From contig CAVCMG010000011.1 in assembly GCA_963603285.1 (NCBI GenBank), forward strand, positions 1-64,000: a DNA stretch of 64,000 nucleotides. Reading direction: 5' to 3'. This stretch comes from UBA11957 sp963603285. Its GTDB lineage: Bacteria; Bacillota; Clostridia; Lachnospirales; Lachnospiraceae. A program made the translations under genes and the position numbers. Each line of letters starts with the position of its first letter. Within the stretch, counting starts at the first letter, position 1. Below, one piece after another: positions 1 to 9,600 of this stretch. The notes beneath the pieces are model-generated. The model was not told the DNA's origin, did not search any database, and saw only the letters and a list, made by a program, of their open reading frames with translations.

Positions 1-108
1 AGTAGTGGTTGCATGTACTTAGGGCTAGCCGTCGCGCTAGCGACTTGGTACAATTAAGATAAATGATTGAAAGAAGTTTATAAATTTACGCCGAAATGAC
101 GAAAATTA

Positions 109-135
109 AATTGTGACACCACTGGTGACACAATT
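109..135. repeat. Direct repeat copy 1, also an imperfect palindrome
   Basis: AATTGTGACACCACTGGTG plus ACA (109-130) recurs exactly at 427-448. If one mismatch at 107/425 is allowed, the repeat extends back to 104 and 422. The first copy is also a near-perfect inverted repeat over 109-135, with arms AATTGTG and CACCA and one A-A mismatch per arm. Read in frame, both copies encode the IVTPLVT stretch normally found inside DUF1016 proteins. The mismatch turns a GAA codon into TAA in the first copy. This suggests a partial duplication or recombination scar. Confidence 0.8.
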
Positions 136-154
136 CGAAAGGTGGAGTATTCAT

Positions 155-466
155 ATGGGTAATGATTTGATATCAGCAGCTGGATTAATCCATATAATCG
201 AAGAATCAAGACAAAATGCATTAAAAAAAGTAAATGAAGAACTTATCAAGATGTATTGGAAAGTAGGGGAGTTCTTAAGTAGGGAAACGGAACATGCAAC
301 GTATGGCGATGCATATATAGATGAGATTTCAAGAGAAATACAGGAGGCATTTCCAGGAATAAAGGGATTTAACCGAAGAGGTCTTTATAGAATGAAAAAA
401 TTTTATGAAACTTATAAGGATAATGAAATTGTGACACCACTGGTGACAGGAAGAGTTTCTTCGTAA
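155..466 (+). pseudogene. Truncated DUF1016 (YhcG-type) nuclease, N-terminal part only
   Basis: This 103-residue ORF matches the N-terminal helical domain of DUF1016 / YhcG-type PDDEXK nucleases. It has the ALKKVNEELIKMYWKVG region, the YGDAYIDEISREIQ region, a FNRRGLYRMKKFYETY helix and then IVTPLVT. The intact family member at 38,310 is 366 residues long, so the central part and the whole catalytic PDDEXK domain are missing. Homology stops at the second copy of the 22-bp repeat (427-448), after which the frame runs into GRVSS and a stop. The start at 155 has GGTGGAG eight bases upstream; an in-frame GTG at 113 has no such site. Without a catalytic domain it is probably non-functional, though a short protein could still be made. 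Confidence 0.75.
427..448. repeat. Direct repeat copy 2, at the junction of two gene fragments
   Basis: This is the exact 22-bp copy of 109-130, lying 318 bp downstream. It marks the point where the DUF1016 fragment ends and the AbiEii-like fragment begins, so it is the likely recombination junction. Confidence 0.8.
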
Positions 467-473
467 GCTTGAA

Positions 474-1250
474 ATGTCAAGATATGCAGAGAATCTTGTT
501 TTGAAAGGTGGAATGTTCTTATACACTATTTCAAATTATGAGGGCAGACCAACTATGGATATTGATTTCATGCTAAGAAGAATGTCAAATGATGTGGCTG
601 GGATGGAAACAATCATGGAGGAAATTTGTCAAACGGAAACTTACAATGATTTTATTACTATGGAAGTGCTAGGAATGAGGGAAATTACTCCAGAAAAGAA
701 GTATTCCGGTATAGATATAAATTTGATGGCTCATATCAAAAATGTGAGAATTCCATTTTCAGTTGATATTGGTGTGGATGATGTGATAATACCTGGTGCA
801 GTCAAGAGAAATGTGACAACCAGGCTGGAGGGCTTTAAGGAACCCAATATTTATACATATTCTTTGGAGAGCACAATGGCGGAGAAATTTGATGCCATCT
901 TAAAAAGAATGACTGCTTCCAGTAGGATGAAAGATTTTTATGATATTTATTACTGGTCGCAGGTATTTGATTTTGAAGGCAGGGTGTTGCAGAAAGCAAT
1001 TTTTGAAACCTTGCAGCATAGAGGAACGCCATACGAGAGAGATAGCATGGAACAAATAAGAGCATTTGATCAGAATGAATTTCTTCAAAAACTATGGAAT
1101 AATTACAATCCCGGACCAGGACTTGAAAAGCCTGATTTTTCTTCTGTGCTGGTACAGATTTACCGGTTTATCGGCCCTGTGTATGGAGCACTACTGCAAA
1201 AAGATGAATTTTTTGGGATGTGGTCATCGAAAGAAAATACATGGAGATAA
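474..1250 (+). pseudogene. AbiEii-like nucleotidyltransferase toxin, 5'-truncated
   Basis: The product resembles AbiEii / DUF1814 nucleotidyltransferases, the toxin half of type IV toxin-antitoxin pairs. It has an LKGG motif, then DIDF 16 residues later (the GG...DxD nucleotide-binding signature), then ESTMAEKFDAILKR and MKDFYDIYYW. It ends with the usual W-rich tail (GMWSSKENTWR). The family normally has about 30 more residues before this point. Here the open frame runs upstream only to a TGA at 444-446, inside the repeat, through codons that still encode EEFLRKLE, the family's pre-LKGG helix. The 5' end and any AbiEi antitoxin gene are therefore lost. The ATG at 474 has only a weak, distant GGAAGAG. 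The core could remain catalytic if translated. Confidence 0.7.
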
Positions 1251-1381
1251 GATTCCAAAAGGCGAATATACTCTGCTTGAATATGCGGAAGCAACACAGG
1301 AGAAAAAGCAGGATATTTTTTATTGAGTTGGCTGCTTTTGATTTGGTATCATATACAACACAGAAAATACGTGTAAATGGC

Positions 1382-1411
1382 TTACCATCTTATCAGTAGA
1401 TAAAATATAAT
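1382..1411 (+). promoter_or_regulatory. Candidate promoter for the ATC hydrolase gene
   Basis: TTACCA and TATAAT are separated by 18 bp, about 70 bp before the start codon at 1482. The -35 match is only moderate. Nothing else is recognisable between 1251 and 1481. Confidence 0.4.
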
Positions 1412-1481
1412 GAAGAAAAATAGATATTAAAAGCTTAATTTATGTAAATAAAGTAGATACCAAAAGAAAGGAGTACGGAAA

Positions 1482-2183
1482 ATGGAAGACAGTGAATTGC
1501 CAATCGACTACAGTTGCCACGTACTGTATTCAAAGAACTGCAAAAATGAGATCCAGAAGAAGCTTGCCCTGCACTATCCTCCCGAACAGAGAGAGGCGGT
1601 CTGGGGGCAGGTGCAGCAGAAATATGTGGAATTTCTTTCTGACTGGCGCACGGATCTCGGTGGGAAAAAGAATTTCCATAACGGCGCAGGCGGCACGTAT
1701 GACTGTATAGCGATTATGAGCTACTATGCGGTATGCCGGTCTGTCACATCCTTTCGGGAAATCGAGGAGCTCGAAGAAAATCTGATCCTGCCGTCTTTCC
1801 GTAAATTAAAATTCGTAGACTGCAACAAACCGTTTTGGCGAAAGCTGATGCACCTGGCATTTACACGTGCGAAAAAAGGCTGCGACCAGTGGCATGATTA
1901 TGAAATGCATGTGGCTCCCCTTGCCAAGGGCAAGCCGATCTATTATGAGTTCACGGCATGCCCTGTGGCGGAATTTGCCAGGAAATACGGACTGGAAGAA
2001 ATCGCACCGGCGCTCTGCAATGTGGACTATCCATCTATGGAGTTAATCCACGCAAAGCTTATCCGTACGTCTACCTGTGTTGACGGATGCAAATGTGATT
2101 ATACCATTTGCGGCGACCGCGACCCGTACATAAAGGAACATCCCGAGTACCGTGACGAGGCAGGATACCGGAAAAATAAATAG
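1482..2183 (+). CDS. L-2-amino-thiazoline-4-carboxylic acid hydrolase family protein
   Basis: The 233-residue protein belongs to the ATC hydrolase family (PF14196), named for an enzyme that opens the thiazoline ring in bacterial L-cysteine synthesis from DL-ATC. Features seen are an N-terminal charged region, a GGTYDC segment near residue 72, and a C-terminal cysteine-rich signature with CVDGCKCDYTICGD shortly before the end. Most Clostridia members are uncharacterised, so the substrate is unknown. The start is set by AAAGGAG eight to twelve bases upstream. It sits alone, convergent with the AEC transporter, whose stop codon is only 13 bp away. No operon partner suggests a pathway. The family call is firm; the reaction is inferred. 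Confidence 0.8.
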   Translation: MEDSELPIDYSCHVLYSKNCKNEIQKKLALHYPPEQREAVWGQVQQKYVEFLSDWRTDLGGKKNFHNGAGGTYDCIAIMSYYAVCRSVTSFREIEELEENLILPSFRKLKFVDCNKPFWRKLMHLAFTRAKKGCDQWHDYEMHVAPLAKGKPIYYEFTACPVAEFARKYGLEEIAPALCNVDYPSMELIHAKLIRTSTCVDGCKCDYTICGDRDPYIKEHPEYRDEAGYRKNK

Positions 2184-2196
2184 TATACGGACAGTT

Positions 2197-3123
2197 TTAC
2201 ACCAGACACAGCTTCACCAGCAGCGGTATCGAAATCAGTGACAGCATTGTGCTGATAAATACGGTCCGGGCGGCGAGGGCTTCATCGTTATCAAAGTTTG
2301 TGGCAAAGAGTACGCAGTTGCTGGCGCACGGCATGATGGTCATGATAAAGGAAACGCCGAGCAGTACGGGATCCTTGATGATCAGGGCAAACAGCGGGAA
2401 GACCAGCAGTGGGAAGATAAACTGCCGCACAGCCAGAAACGGATACACATGGATATCGGTAAATACGGTGCGGATGTCCATCAGCGCCAGTGCGGAGCCG
2501 GTCAGCATCATGGCCATCGGTGATGTAATAGCACCTACGGAGGAGACAACACCGGTCACGATGGAGGGCAGGTGGATTCCGGTCAGGTAGATAACGATTG
2601 TGAGCAGAGACAGCACTGTACCCGGTGACAGTATTTCCTTCAGACTGGTTTTGGAGGAGCGGTTCATACCGATATTTAAAACCGCCGGGCCATAGCTGAA
2701 GGACGACAGATTAAAAGCTACATTAAAGATCGCTGTGTAGACAACACCGACGCTGCCATAGATCGCACTGATCAGCGGAATGCCCATAAAGCCGGTATTT
2801 TCAAAGACGGACATAAAGATATACAGACCACGGTTATTTTTTGGCAGCCGCAGGACGACAGTCATCAGCCAGCCGATAAAGGGCATCACAATATAGTATC
2901 CGAAGGCTACAGCAAAGGTGAGGGCAATCAGATGGTAGTCCGGTGTCCCTTCCTGCTGCAGCACAGAGGTCAGGATCAGGCAGGGCGTAGTGACATACAG
3001 ACAGAGCTTTGTCATCTTCTGGTTGGTATGCCGGTCAAAGACGCCCACCTTACAGAGAAAATAGCCGAGAAACAGCATAAGAAACAGCTGGATCAGCTGT
3101 TTGATAATAACGAATAAGTCCAT
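2197..3123 (-). CDS. AEC family transporter (auxin efflux carrier fold)
   Basis: The 308-residue protein is predicted to be almost wholly membrane-embedded, with about ten hydrophobic segments. It starts with an amphipathic MDLFVIIKQLIQLFLMLFLGYF helix followed by the FDRHTNQKMTKLCLYVTTPCLIL signature typical of AEC (PIN-like) permeases. A second conserved block lies in the C-terminal half (MPCASNCVLFATNFDND). Bacterial members export or import small organic acids such as malate, but the substrate cannot be read from sequence. It is transcribed alone from the promoter at 3171-3199. The start has a GGAG site (AAAGGAGTCACT) just upstream. Confidence 0.85.
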   Translation of the reverse strand: MDLFVIIKQLIQLFLMLFLGYFLCKVGVFDRHTNQKMTKLCLYVTTPCLILTSVLQQEGTPDYHLIALTFAVAFGYYIVMPFIGWLMTVVLRLPKNNRGLYIFMSVFENTGFMGIPLISAIYGSVGVVYTAIFNVAFNLSSFSYGPAVLNIGMNRSSKTSLKEILSPGTVLSLLTIVIYLTGIHLPSIVTGVVSSVGAITSPMAMMLTGSALALMDIRTVFTDIHVYPFLAVRQFIFPLLVFPLFALIIKDPVLLGVSFIMTIMPCASNCVLFATNFDNDEALAARTVFISTMLSLISIPLLVKLCLV

Positions 3124-3170
3124 AGTGACTCCTTTTTATAAGAAATATTGTCGGGTGAACCGACTTTTTT

Positions 3171-3199
3171 ATTATAAGGGGAAACCGGGCGACTGACAA
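3171..3199 (-). promoter_or_regulatory. Promoter of the AEC transporter
   Basis: On the minus strand TTGTCA and TATAAT are exactly 17 bp apart, about 50 bp before the start codon. A small hairpin (GTCGG/CCGAC, 3150-3164) lies in the predicted 5' leader. Confidence 0.65.
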
Positions 3200-3283
3200 G
3201 GACATGTTACAGAGAATGGACTATGATGCATTATATATGGAAGGAAAAGAAAAAACGGCGACAGCTGTGCCATGAAAAAGGGT

Positions 3284-3318
3284 GAAAAATACTGCCGCCC
3301 CTGAAAAAGAGCGGCAGT
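3284..3318 (-). terminator. Intrinsic terminator of the LOG / Hsp70 unit
   Basis: On the minus strand an 8-bp perfect stem (ACTGCCGC/GCGGCAGT, 12-base loop) is followed by ATTTTTC, directly after the LOG stop codon. Confidence 0.75.
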
Positions 3319-3322
3319 GGTT

Positions 3323-3880
3323 TCAGGCATTGTCTGTTTTTACCGTGTGTTCCAGATCACTCAGCATTTCTTCTGCACTTTCATACATGGTCAGAAGCTG
3401 CAGGATATCTTTCTCGGCAAAATGTGACCGGACGATATTCTGTAACAGTGCATACAGATCGTTGAAATAACCGTTGATATTGTAAACCGCGATAGGCTTG
3501 TGCATCTGTCCCAGCTGATTCAGGGTCAGTACCTCAAAGAATTCTTCAAACGTACCGATACCGCCGGGAACCATGATAAAGGCGTCGGCCTTTTCTTCCA
3601 TAAGGCTTTTGCGCTCCCGCATGGTGTCGGTGTAAATCATTTCACTGCACTGCTTGTACAGGATGCCCTCGGTATCGAAAAATCTGGGGGCAATGCCGAC
3701 GATCTGGCGGCCGTGTACTTTGGACATACCGCGGGCAGCAGCGCCCATCAGACCGGTGGCTCCTGCGCCGTAAATCATGGTATGGCCCTTCTTTGCCATC
3801 ATTTCACCGAGTTCTTCAACAGCCTTCATGTAGTTGGCATCGACCAGTGCGCTGGCTGCGCCAAACAGACAGATATTCAT
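3323..3880 (-). CDS. LOG family protein (TIGR00730, Rossmann fold)
   Basis: The 185-residue protein has the LOG signatures: a glycine-rich loop GAGATGLMGAAARG near residues 38-51, MRERK near 87-91, and PGGIGTFEE at 105-113. LOG proteins are phosphoribohydrolases that release free cytokinin-like bases or cleave AMP, and related proteins act in nucleotide salvage. The bacterial role is usually unknown. The length is typical. It starts 12 bp after the Hsp70 stop codon on the same strand, so the two are probably co-transcribed, although no functional link is known. A terminator follows immediately. Confidence 0.88.
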   Translation of the reverse strand: MNICLFGAASALVDANYMKAVEELGEMMAKKGHTMIYGAGATGLMGAAARGMSKVHGRQIVGIAPRFFDTEGILYKQCSEMIYTDTMRERKSLMEEKADAFIMVPGGIGTFEEFFEVLTLNQLGQMHKPIAVYNINGYFNDLYALLQNIVRSHFAEKDILQLLTMYESAEEMLSDLEHTVKTDNA

Positions 3881-3892
3881 TGTATTTCCTCC

Positions 3893-5647
3893 CTACAGGA
3901 TGCCGGATGCGGAATGCTCCAGCGCTTCTTTTGCTTCTTGTAATTCGTGTTGCAGCTGGGGCGTCATGCGCTCCGGTTTGGCTGCATGGATCAGACGCTT
4001 TAAGGTGGACAGATCCTTTTTGATCTGGTTTTTCACCGCAGGATCCAGCGCCTTTTTCTTTTCCTTCAGTGCGGTTTCCGCATGGTAATACAGCGTTGCG
4101 GCCTCGTTGTGCAGCTGCGTCGCGTCGCGGATCGCCTGATCCTCGGAGGCAAAGCGGTTGGCATTGCGGATCGCATCCTCGATCTCCTCTTCAGACATAT
4201 TGGAGCTGGAAGTGATCGTGATCTCCTGGGCTTTTCCTGTGCCGAGATCGGTGGCGGATACCTTGACGATCCCGTTGACATCGATATCAAAGGTGACCTC
4301 GATCTGTGGAACGCCTGCGCGGGCACGTTTGATGCCGGTCAGACGGAAATTGCCGATCAGCTTATTGTCCCGGGCAAAATGCCGTTCGCCCTGTAAAACC
4401 TTGATATCCACAGAGGTCTGGAAATTAGCTGCCGTGGTAAAAATCTGGCTCTTGCGGGTGGGGATGGTCGTGTTGCGGTCGATCAGACGGGTGGCCACGC
4501 CGCCGACGGTCTCGATGGAAAGGGACAGCGGCGTAACATCCATGAGGATAATATCGTTGGCGACACTCGAGGATGGCAGGTTGCCCCCCAGCTTGCCGCC
4601 CTGGATGCAGGCACCCAGAGCCACGCATTCATCCGGATTCAGACCGCGGGACGGTTCCTTCTGTAAAAGGGAACGTACCTTATCCTGTACCGCCGGGATC
4701 CTTGTGGAACCGCCGACTAAAAGTACCATGCCAAGATCCGAAGCCCGCAGACCGGCATCCTGCAGCGCCTGCTGGACCGGAGCAGCCGTGCGGTCAACCA
4801 GATCGCGGATCAGTTCGTTAAAGGTATTGCGGCTGAGCTCTGTTTCCAGATGCAGCGGCGTACCCTTGACGCTGGCAATAAACGGGATATTGATCGTAAC
4901 GGTGGAAGCAGAGGAAAGCGCTTTTTTGGCATTTTCCGCTTCTTCACGGACACGCTGCAGTGCCGTGGAATCCTTATACAGATCGTAATGATGCAGTCGC
5001 TTGAAATCGCGGACTACCCAGTCAACGATCCGCTGGTCAAAGTCATCACCGCCGAGATGATTGTCACCGGCTGTCGACAGGACTTCGATCAGATTGTCAC
5101 CGATCTCGATGATCGAGACATCAAACGTACCGCCGCCCAGATCGTAAACCAGAATCTTCTGCGGGCTGCCGTGATCCAGACCGTAGGCCAGAGCCGCTGC
5201 GGTTGGCTCGTTGATGATACGCTGTACATGCAGTCCGGCGATACGTCCGGCATCCTTGGTAGCCTGGCGCTGGGCATCGTTGAAATACGCGGGGACGGTG
5301 ATCACGGCCTCCGTCACTTCTTCGCCGAGAAAGCTTTCGGCATCCTTTTTCAGCTTCATCAGAATAAACGCGGAGAGCTCCTGCGGATTATACCGCCGGC
5401 CTTCCAGCATGATGCGGTAATCGCTGCCCATGTGCCGCTTGATTGAAGTCACGGTCTGCCGGGGATTTACCGTCATCTGGCGCCGGGCGCTGTCACCGAC
5501 AAGCCGGTCTCCGTTTTTGGCAAATGCTACGACGGAAGGTGTTGTACGTCCGCCCTCCGCATTGGGAATGACCACAGGCTTGCCGCCCTCCATAACAGCG
5601 ACACAGCTGTTGGTGGTTCCCAGATCTATACCTATTACTTTGCTCAT
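3893..5647 (-). CDS. Orphan Hsp70 / DnaK-like chaperone
   Basis: The 584-residue protein has the full Hsp70 ATPase domain: GIDLGTTNSCVAV at the N-terminus, VPAYFNDAQRQATKDAGRIAG, INEPTAAALAYGL, YDLGGGTFDVSI and LVGGSTRIPAVQ. A substrate-binding domain follows (DVTPLSLSIETVGG, IPTRKSQIFTTA), then a helical lid. True DnaK is usually 600-640 residues. This one stops soon after the lid and lacks the disordered tail. It is not beside grpE, dnaJ or hrcA but sits upstream of a LOG gene and downstream of a TetR gene, so it is probably a second, specialised Hsp70. Asp and Gly residues of the ATP site are intact, so it should be an active ATPase. Confidence 0.88.
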   Translation of the reverse strand: MSKVIGIDLGTTNSCVAVMEGGKPVVIPNAEGGRTTPSVVAFAKNGDRLVGDSARRQMTVNPRQTVTSIKRHMGSDYRIMLEGRRYNPQELSAFILMKLKKDAESFLGEEVTEAVITVPAYFNDAQRQATKDAGRIAGLHVQRIINEPTAAALAYGLDHGSPQKILVYDLGGGTFDVSIIEIGDNLIEVLSTAGDNHLGGDDFDQRIVDWVVRDFKRLHHYDLYKDSTALQRVREEAENAKKALSSASTVTINIPFIASVKGTPLHLETELSRNTFNELIRDLVDRTAAPVQQALQDAGLRASDLGMVLLVGGSTRIPAVQDKVRSLLQKEPSRGLNPDECVALGACIQGGKLGGNLPSSSVANDIILMDVTPLSLSIETVGGVATRLIDRNTTIPTRKSQIFTTAANFQTSVDIKVLQGERHFARDNKLIGNFRLTGIKRARAGVPQIEVTFDIDVNGIVKVSATDLGTGKAQEITITSSSNMSEEEIEDAIRNANRFASEDQAIRDATQLHNEAATLYYHAETALKEKKKALDPAVKNQIKKDLSTLKRLIHAAKPERMTPQLQHELQEAKEALEHSASGIL

Positions 5648-5832
5648 AATGTGAACCTTTCTGCTCTGTGTCCATCCGTCGGCAGTCAGGCGACAGATGA
5701 ACCATACTCTGTCTTTTATTGTACCGAATATGAGAAAAAAAGCTATAGAGCAATCCTGTTCTTTTTCTAAACTTTTTATGAAATGTCGTATTTTCCTACC
5801 GATACTACAGAAAATGCGGTCTGTAAAGCCAG

Positions 5833-6429
5833 CTACGGTCTGGTGTGCTGTCTGTTGGTTTCCAGATAACCGTTCAGAGAATTGCTGACCATGTGGTACA
5901 TGATATCGGCCATCTGCTCCGGTGTTTCCTTACCGTCGTTTAAAAGCCACATCTTGATCAGGCCCACGCAGCCGTTTAAACAGTAGGCGTAGCTGTAACG
6001 CAGCTGCTTTTTCTCTATTTTAAATAATGGTTCGATGACCTGTACGGTTTCGCTGCCGACCACATCCTCCATCCGGGTGACAAAGGCCATATCGCCGTTG
6101 GGGCCACACAGGGCCTTGCAGATTGCCCGGTTGTCGTCCATGATCTGAAAGATCTGGCGGATAAAGGCTTGGGACTGGGCGTCGGCGCTGATGGGATGGT
6201 TTTTCATGGCCGTCTGGATCTCTTCAAACAGCTCTTCCTCGATCTTTTCGAGCATATCGTAGATATCGGAATAATGCAGGTAGAAGGTGGAACGATTGAT
6301 GTCCACTTCTTCGACCAGCTCCTTCACCTTGATATCCCGGATGCTCTTTTTCTCCAGCAGACGGGCCAGACCTTCCCGCAGCTGTTTCCGGGTCTTTCGT
6401 ACCCTGCGGTCTACTTTTTCTGTTTCCAT
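5833..6429 (-). CDS. TetR/AcrR family regulator, likely repressor of the YhgE gene
   Basis: The 198-residue protein has an N-terminal TetR DNA-binding domain: RKTRKQLREGLARLLEKKSIRDIKVKELVEEVDINRSTFYLHY, with the recognition helix at STFYLHYSDIYDMLE. The ligand domain is the divergent type found in Firmicutes. I chose METEKV (6429) rather than the upstream ATG at 6450, because AAGGAGGA lies just before it. It is transcribed divergently from the large YhgE/Pip gene, an arrangement common for regulators of that family, so it probably controls that gene and itself from the 220-bp gap. The effector is unknown. Confidence 0.85.
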   Translation of the reverse strand: METEKVDRRVRKTRKQLREGLARLLEKKSIRDIKVKELVEEVDINRSTFYLHYSDIYDMLEKIEEELFEEIQTAMKNHPISADAQSQAFIRQIFQIMDDNRAICKALCGPNGDMAFVTRMEDVVGSETVQVIEPLFKIEKKQLRYSYAYCLNGCVGLIKMWLLNDGKETPEQMADIMYHMVSNSLNGYLETNRQHTRP

Positions 6430-6526
6430 ATCTGTCCTCCTTATCGTCAATATGTACTTTTTTTTATAATATTCATCAAAAATAGGGGAAATGTCGATTT
6501 ATAGTCGAAAAGTAGGATATTGACGT

Positions 6527-6586
6527 TTGTGTTATCTAATTAACTTTAGTATAATACCAACCACCGAGAAAATCAACACTGTGTTG
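6527..6586 (+). promoter_or_regulatory. Promoter and candidate operator for the YhgE gene
   Basis: TTGTGT and TATAAT (6550-6555) are 17 bp apart. A 13-bp dyad, CAACAC-T-GTGTTG (6574-6586), lies where transcription would begin and is a candidate TetR site. A second inverted repeat, TTGCTTA (6584-6590) / TAAGCAA (6607-6613), could form a hairpin in the leader. Confidence 0.5.
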
Positions 6587-6650
6587 CTTAATAAATAACT
6601 TTCCAGTAAGCAAAGCCGTGTATGATATACAAAAAAGGAGGATAGCAGCC

Positions 6651-9600
6651 ATGCTGAAGAAAGAATGGAAAAGCTTGTTCAAAAGGCCGATCATAATCAT
6701 CGTACTGATCGCTATCATTCTGATCCCTTCCATTTATACCTGCCTGTTTCTGGCATCGATGTGGGATCCCTATGGTGAGCTGGACAAGCTGCCGGTTGCG
6801 GTAGTCAACAATGACAAGCCGGTAGAATATAACGAAAAGACACTCCAGGTCGGACAGGATCTGGTGGACAATCTCAAGGATAACGATGAGCTGGATTTCC
6901 ACTTTGTGGATGCCATCGAGGCCCAGGAGGGTATTGAAAACAGTACCTATTATATGGTGATCACGATCCCGGAGAACTTTTCGGAGAATGCTTCCACGGT
7001 AATGGATGACGAACCGGCGCAGATGGTACTCAACTACGAGACTAACCCCGGTACGAACTATATCGCATCCAAGCTGTCCTCCACGGCGATGACAAAGATC
7101 AAGGATACCCTGGCTCAGGAAATCGTCCGTACATACACAGAGGAAGTATTTGATTCCATCCAGGAGGCCGGTGACGGTATGCAGGATGCTGCGGACGGCG
7201 CAGGTGAGATCGAGGATGGTACAGATAAGCTGATCGACGGTAACGATACGATCAGTGAGAATCTGCAGGTACTGGCGGATTCCACCGTGACGTTCAAGAA
7301 TGGTGCAAAGACGCTGACCACAGGTTTAAAAACCTATACCGACGGTGTGACACAGGTGGATGCCGGTGCTACGCAGCTGGCGGATGGTACAGCAACATTG
7401 AAAGATGGTACGACAACGTTAAGCTCCGGTATTAAGGATTATACTGACGGTGTAGCTCAGGTGGATGCCGGTGCGAAGCAGTTAAAAGAGGGTACTTCCC
7501 AGCTGGCTGACGGCAGTAAACAGCTGGACGACGGTGCTACGCAGCTGCAGACTGGTACAACAACATTAAAGAAGGGTACAGCTTCCTTATATGATGGTAC
7601 AACTTCTCTGTATGCCGGTGCAAAGACACTGTCCTCCGGTGCGAGTGATTTAAACTCCGGTCTGGCAGCGTATGTGGCAGGTGTGCGTCAGCTGCATGAT
7701 GGTGCAGATGCGCTGGCCGGTCTGCGGGGACTAGATCAGGTGTATGCGGGGATCAGTGCACTGGGTACATCTGTAAATAAAAGCAATACCGTTTATGGAA
7801 ATACATATCCGGGGCTTAAAACGTTAACAGCAGGGCTGGAGAGCAAGCTGAACAGTATTGCAGGTGATGTGGAAAAATTATCTGCACAGAGCTCTGCCGA
7901 AGCGGTAAAAGCACTGGCAAATGATGTGAAAACAGCGAAGAAATCTGTTTCGACTGGTGCAAGCGAGGCTGGTGCTGCAAAAAGTACTTCCAGTGAAGCT
8001 GCCAGTGCCGCAACAGATGCGAAAACAACTATTCAGTCAGCTTCTAAAAAACTGACAGACAGTGCAGAGGCTGTAAATACAGCTATTGATGAGAATAATT
8101 CTGCGGTTACTTCTTCCGTATCCACAGTGAATGGAAAGATCAGTGACGTAAACAGTACGATCAAGAGCGATAACAGCAAGGTAGATGCAAATAATGCAGC
8201 AATTAATAAAGCAGTAGATGCTATTGATAAAGCGATTGCCAATACAGATTCAGAAGAGGTAAAAGCGGCATTAAATGCGGCAAAATCCACGTTAAATGAT
8301 AATAAACTTTCGGGGCTTTCCGAAATTTCCAGTATCTCTGCAGATGAGCTTTCGGTAGCTTCTATTGGAGAGGATAAAAAGGTTTCTGTTTCCACGGAGA
8401 CAAAGAAACTGGAGGATACAGCAAGTACGCTGAATGCAGCAGCGGATACACTGGAAAAGAATAAGAGTGCTCTTTCCTCTGCAGCAGGTACGCTTTCCGG
8501 TATAGCAGAGCATACGGAAGACCCGGTTACATTAAACGATGTTAAGACTTCGCTTGAAGGTGCAAAAACAACAGCCCAGTTAATCAGTGGAATTACCACA
8601 CAGATTGGAAGCGGACTGGAAACATTAGAGAAAAATACCTCATCCTTCCCGGAGGCCGCAGCCGGTATGACCAAGCTGATCGATGGCTTTGATCAGGTAT
8701 CCGGTGTAATGCTGGCCAACGGACAGTACACAAACGATTATAAGCTGACCGCAGGAGCTTCTTCCCTTGCCGAAGGTGCCAAGACTCTGGTAAGCGGCGC
8801 AGCTACCTTAAACGGCGGTGCCAAACAGGTTGATGACGGTACAGCCACACTGGCAGCCAGTACGAAGACCCTGAAAGCCGGAACCGCTACAGCTGTAGCC
8901 GGAACCGCACAGCTTGATGCCGGTGCACTGACCCTGACCAAGGGTACAGCCACTCTGGTAGCCAATAACGATACATTAAATGCCGGTGCAAAGCAGCTCT
9001 TTGAAGGTGCTGTAGCTCTGGCAGAGGGAGCCGAGACCTTAAAGGCCGGTACTTCCACCTTAGTAGCCAATAATGATGCATTAAACAGCGGTGCTGTCCA
9101 GCTGGCTGACGGCGCAGGACAGATTCAGGATGGTTCCCAGAAGCTGGCTGACGGTTCTGTAGAGCTTGGCGATGGACTTTCCGAGCTGAAAGATGGTGCC
9201 AATGAGCTGGCAACAGCCCTGCAGGATGGCGCAGATGAGGTTAAGGAGAATACAGCAAGTGACGCTACCCTCGATATGTTCTCCAATCCGGTCGATGCCG
9301 AGGAGACACAGGTAGCAACTGTGGATAACAATGGTTCTGCCATGAGTGCCTACATGATGTGTGTAGGTCTGTGGGTAGGCGCCCTGGCCTTCTGTCTGCT
9401 GTATCCGCTGACAAAGTACAGAGGCAAGCTAAAAGGCGGCTTCTCCTGGTGGATCAGTAAAGCCAGCGTGGCATACCCGGCAGCAGTGCTGATGGGACTG
9501 ATCGTTGTAGGCGTAGCTCATGTAACTCTGGGCTTCAACCCGGGAGATCTCGGCAAGGAGCTGACGATCGCCTGCCTGGCCTGCGTAGCTTTCATGTCCA

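Noticed and set aside
1066..1326. An 86-codon ORF overlapping the AbiEii-like gene, with a PKGEYTLLEYAEA tail
   Set aside because: Most of it is out of frame under a conserved gene, and the free tail is too short to assign. The AbiEii-like frame ends with the normal family tail, so no frameshift is needed.
8033..8674. A 213-codon Ser/Ala/Val-rich minus-strand ORF
   Set aside because: It is antisense to the repetitive YhgE gene and reflects codon bias in the repeats.
7330..9240. Dense DNA repeats that look like a tandem array
   Set aside because: They are in frame and encode LxDG protein repeats with varied spacing, so they are not a CRISPR or satellite array.
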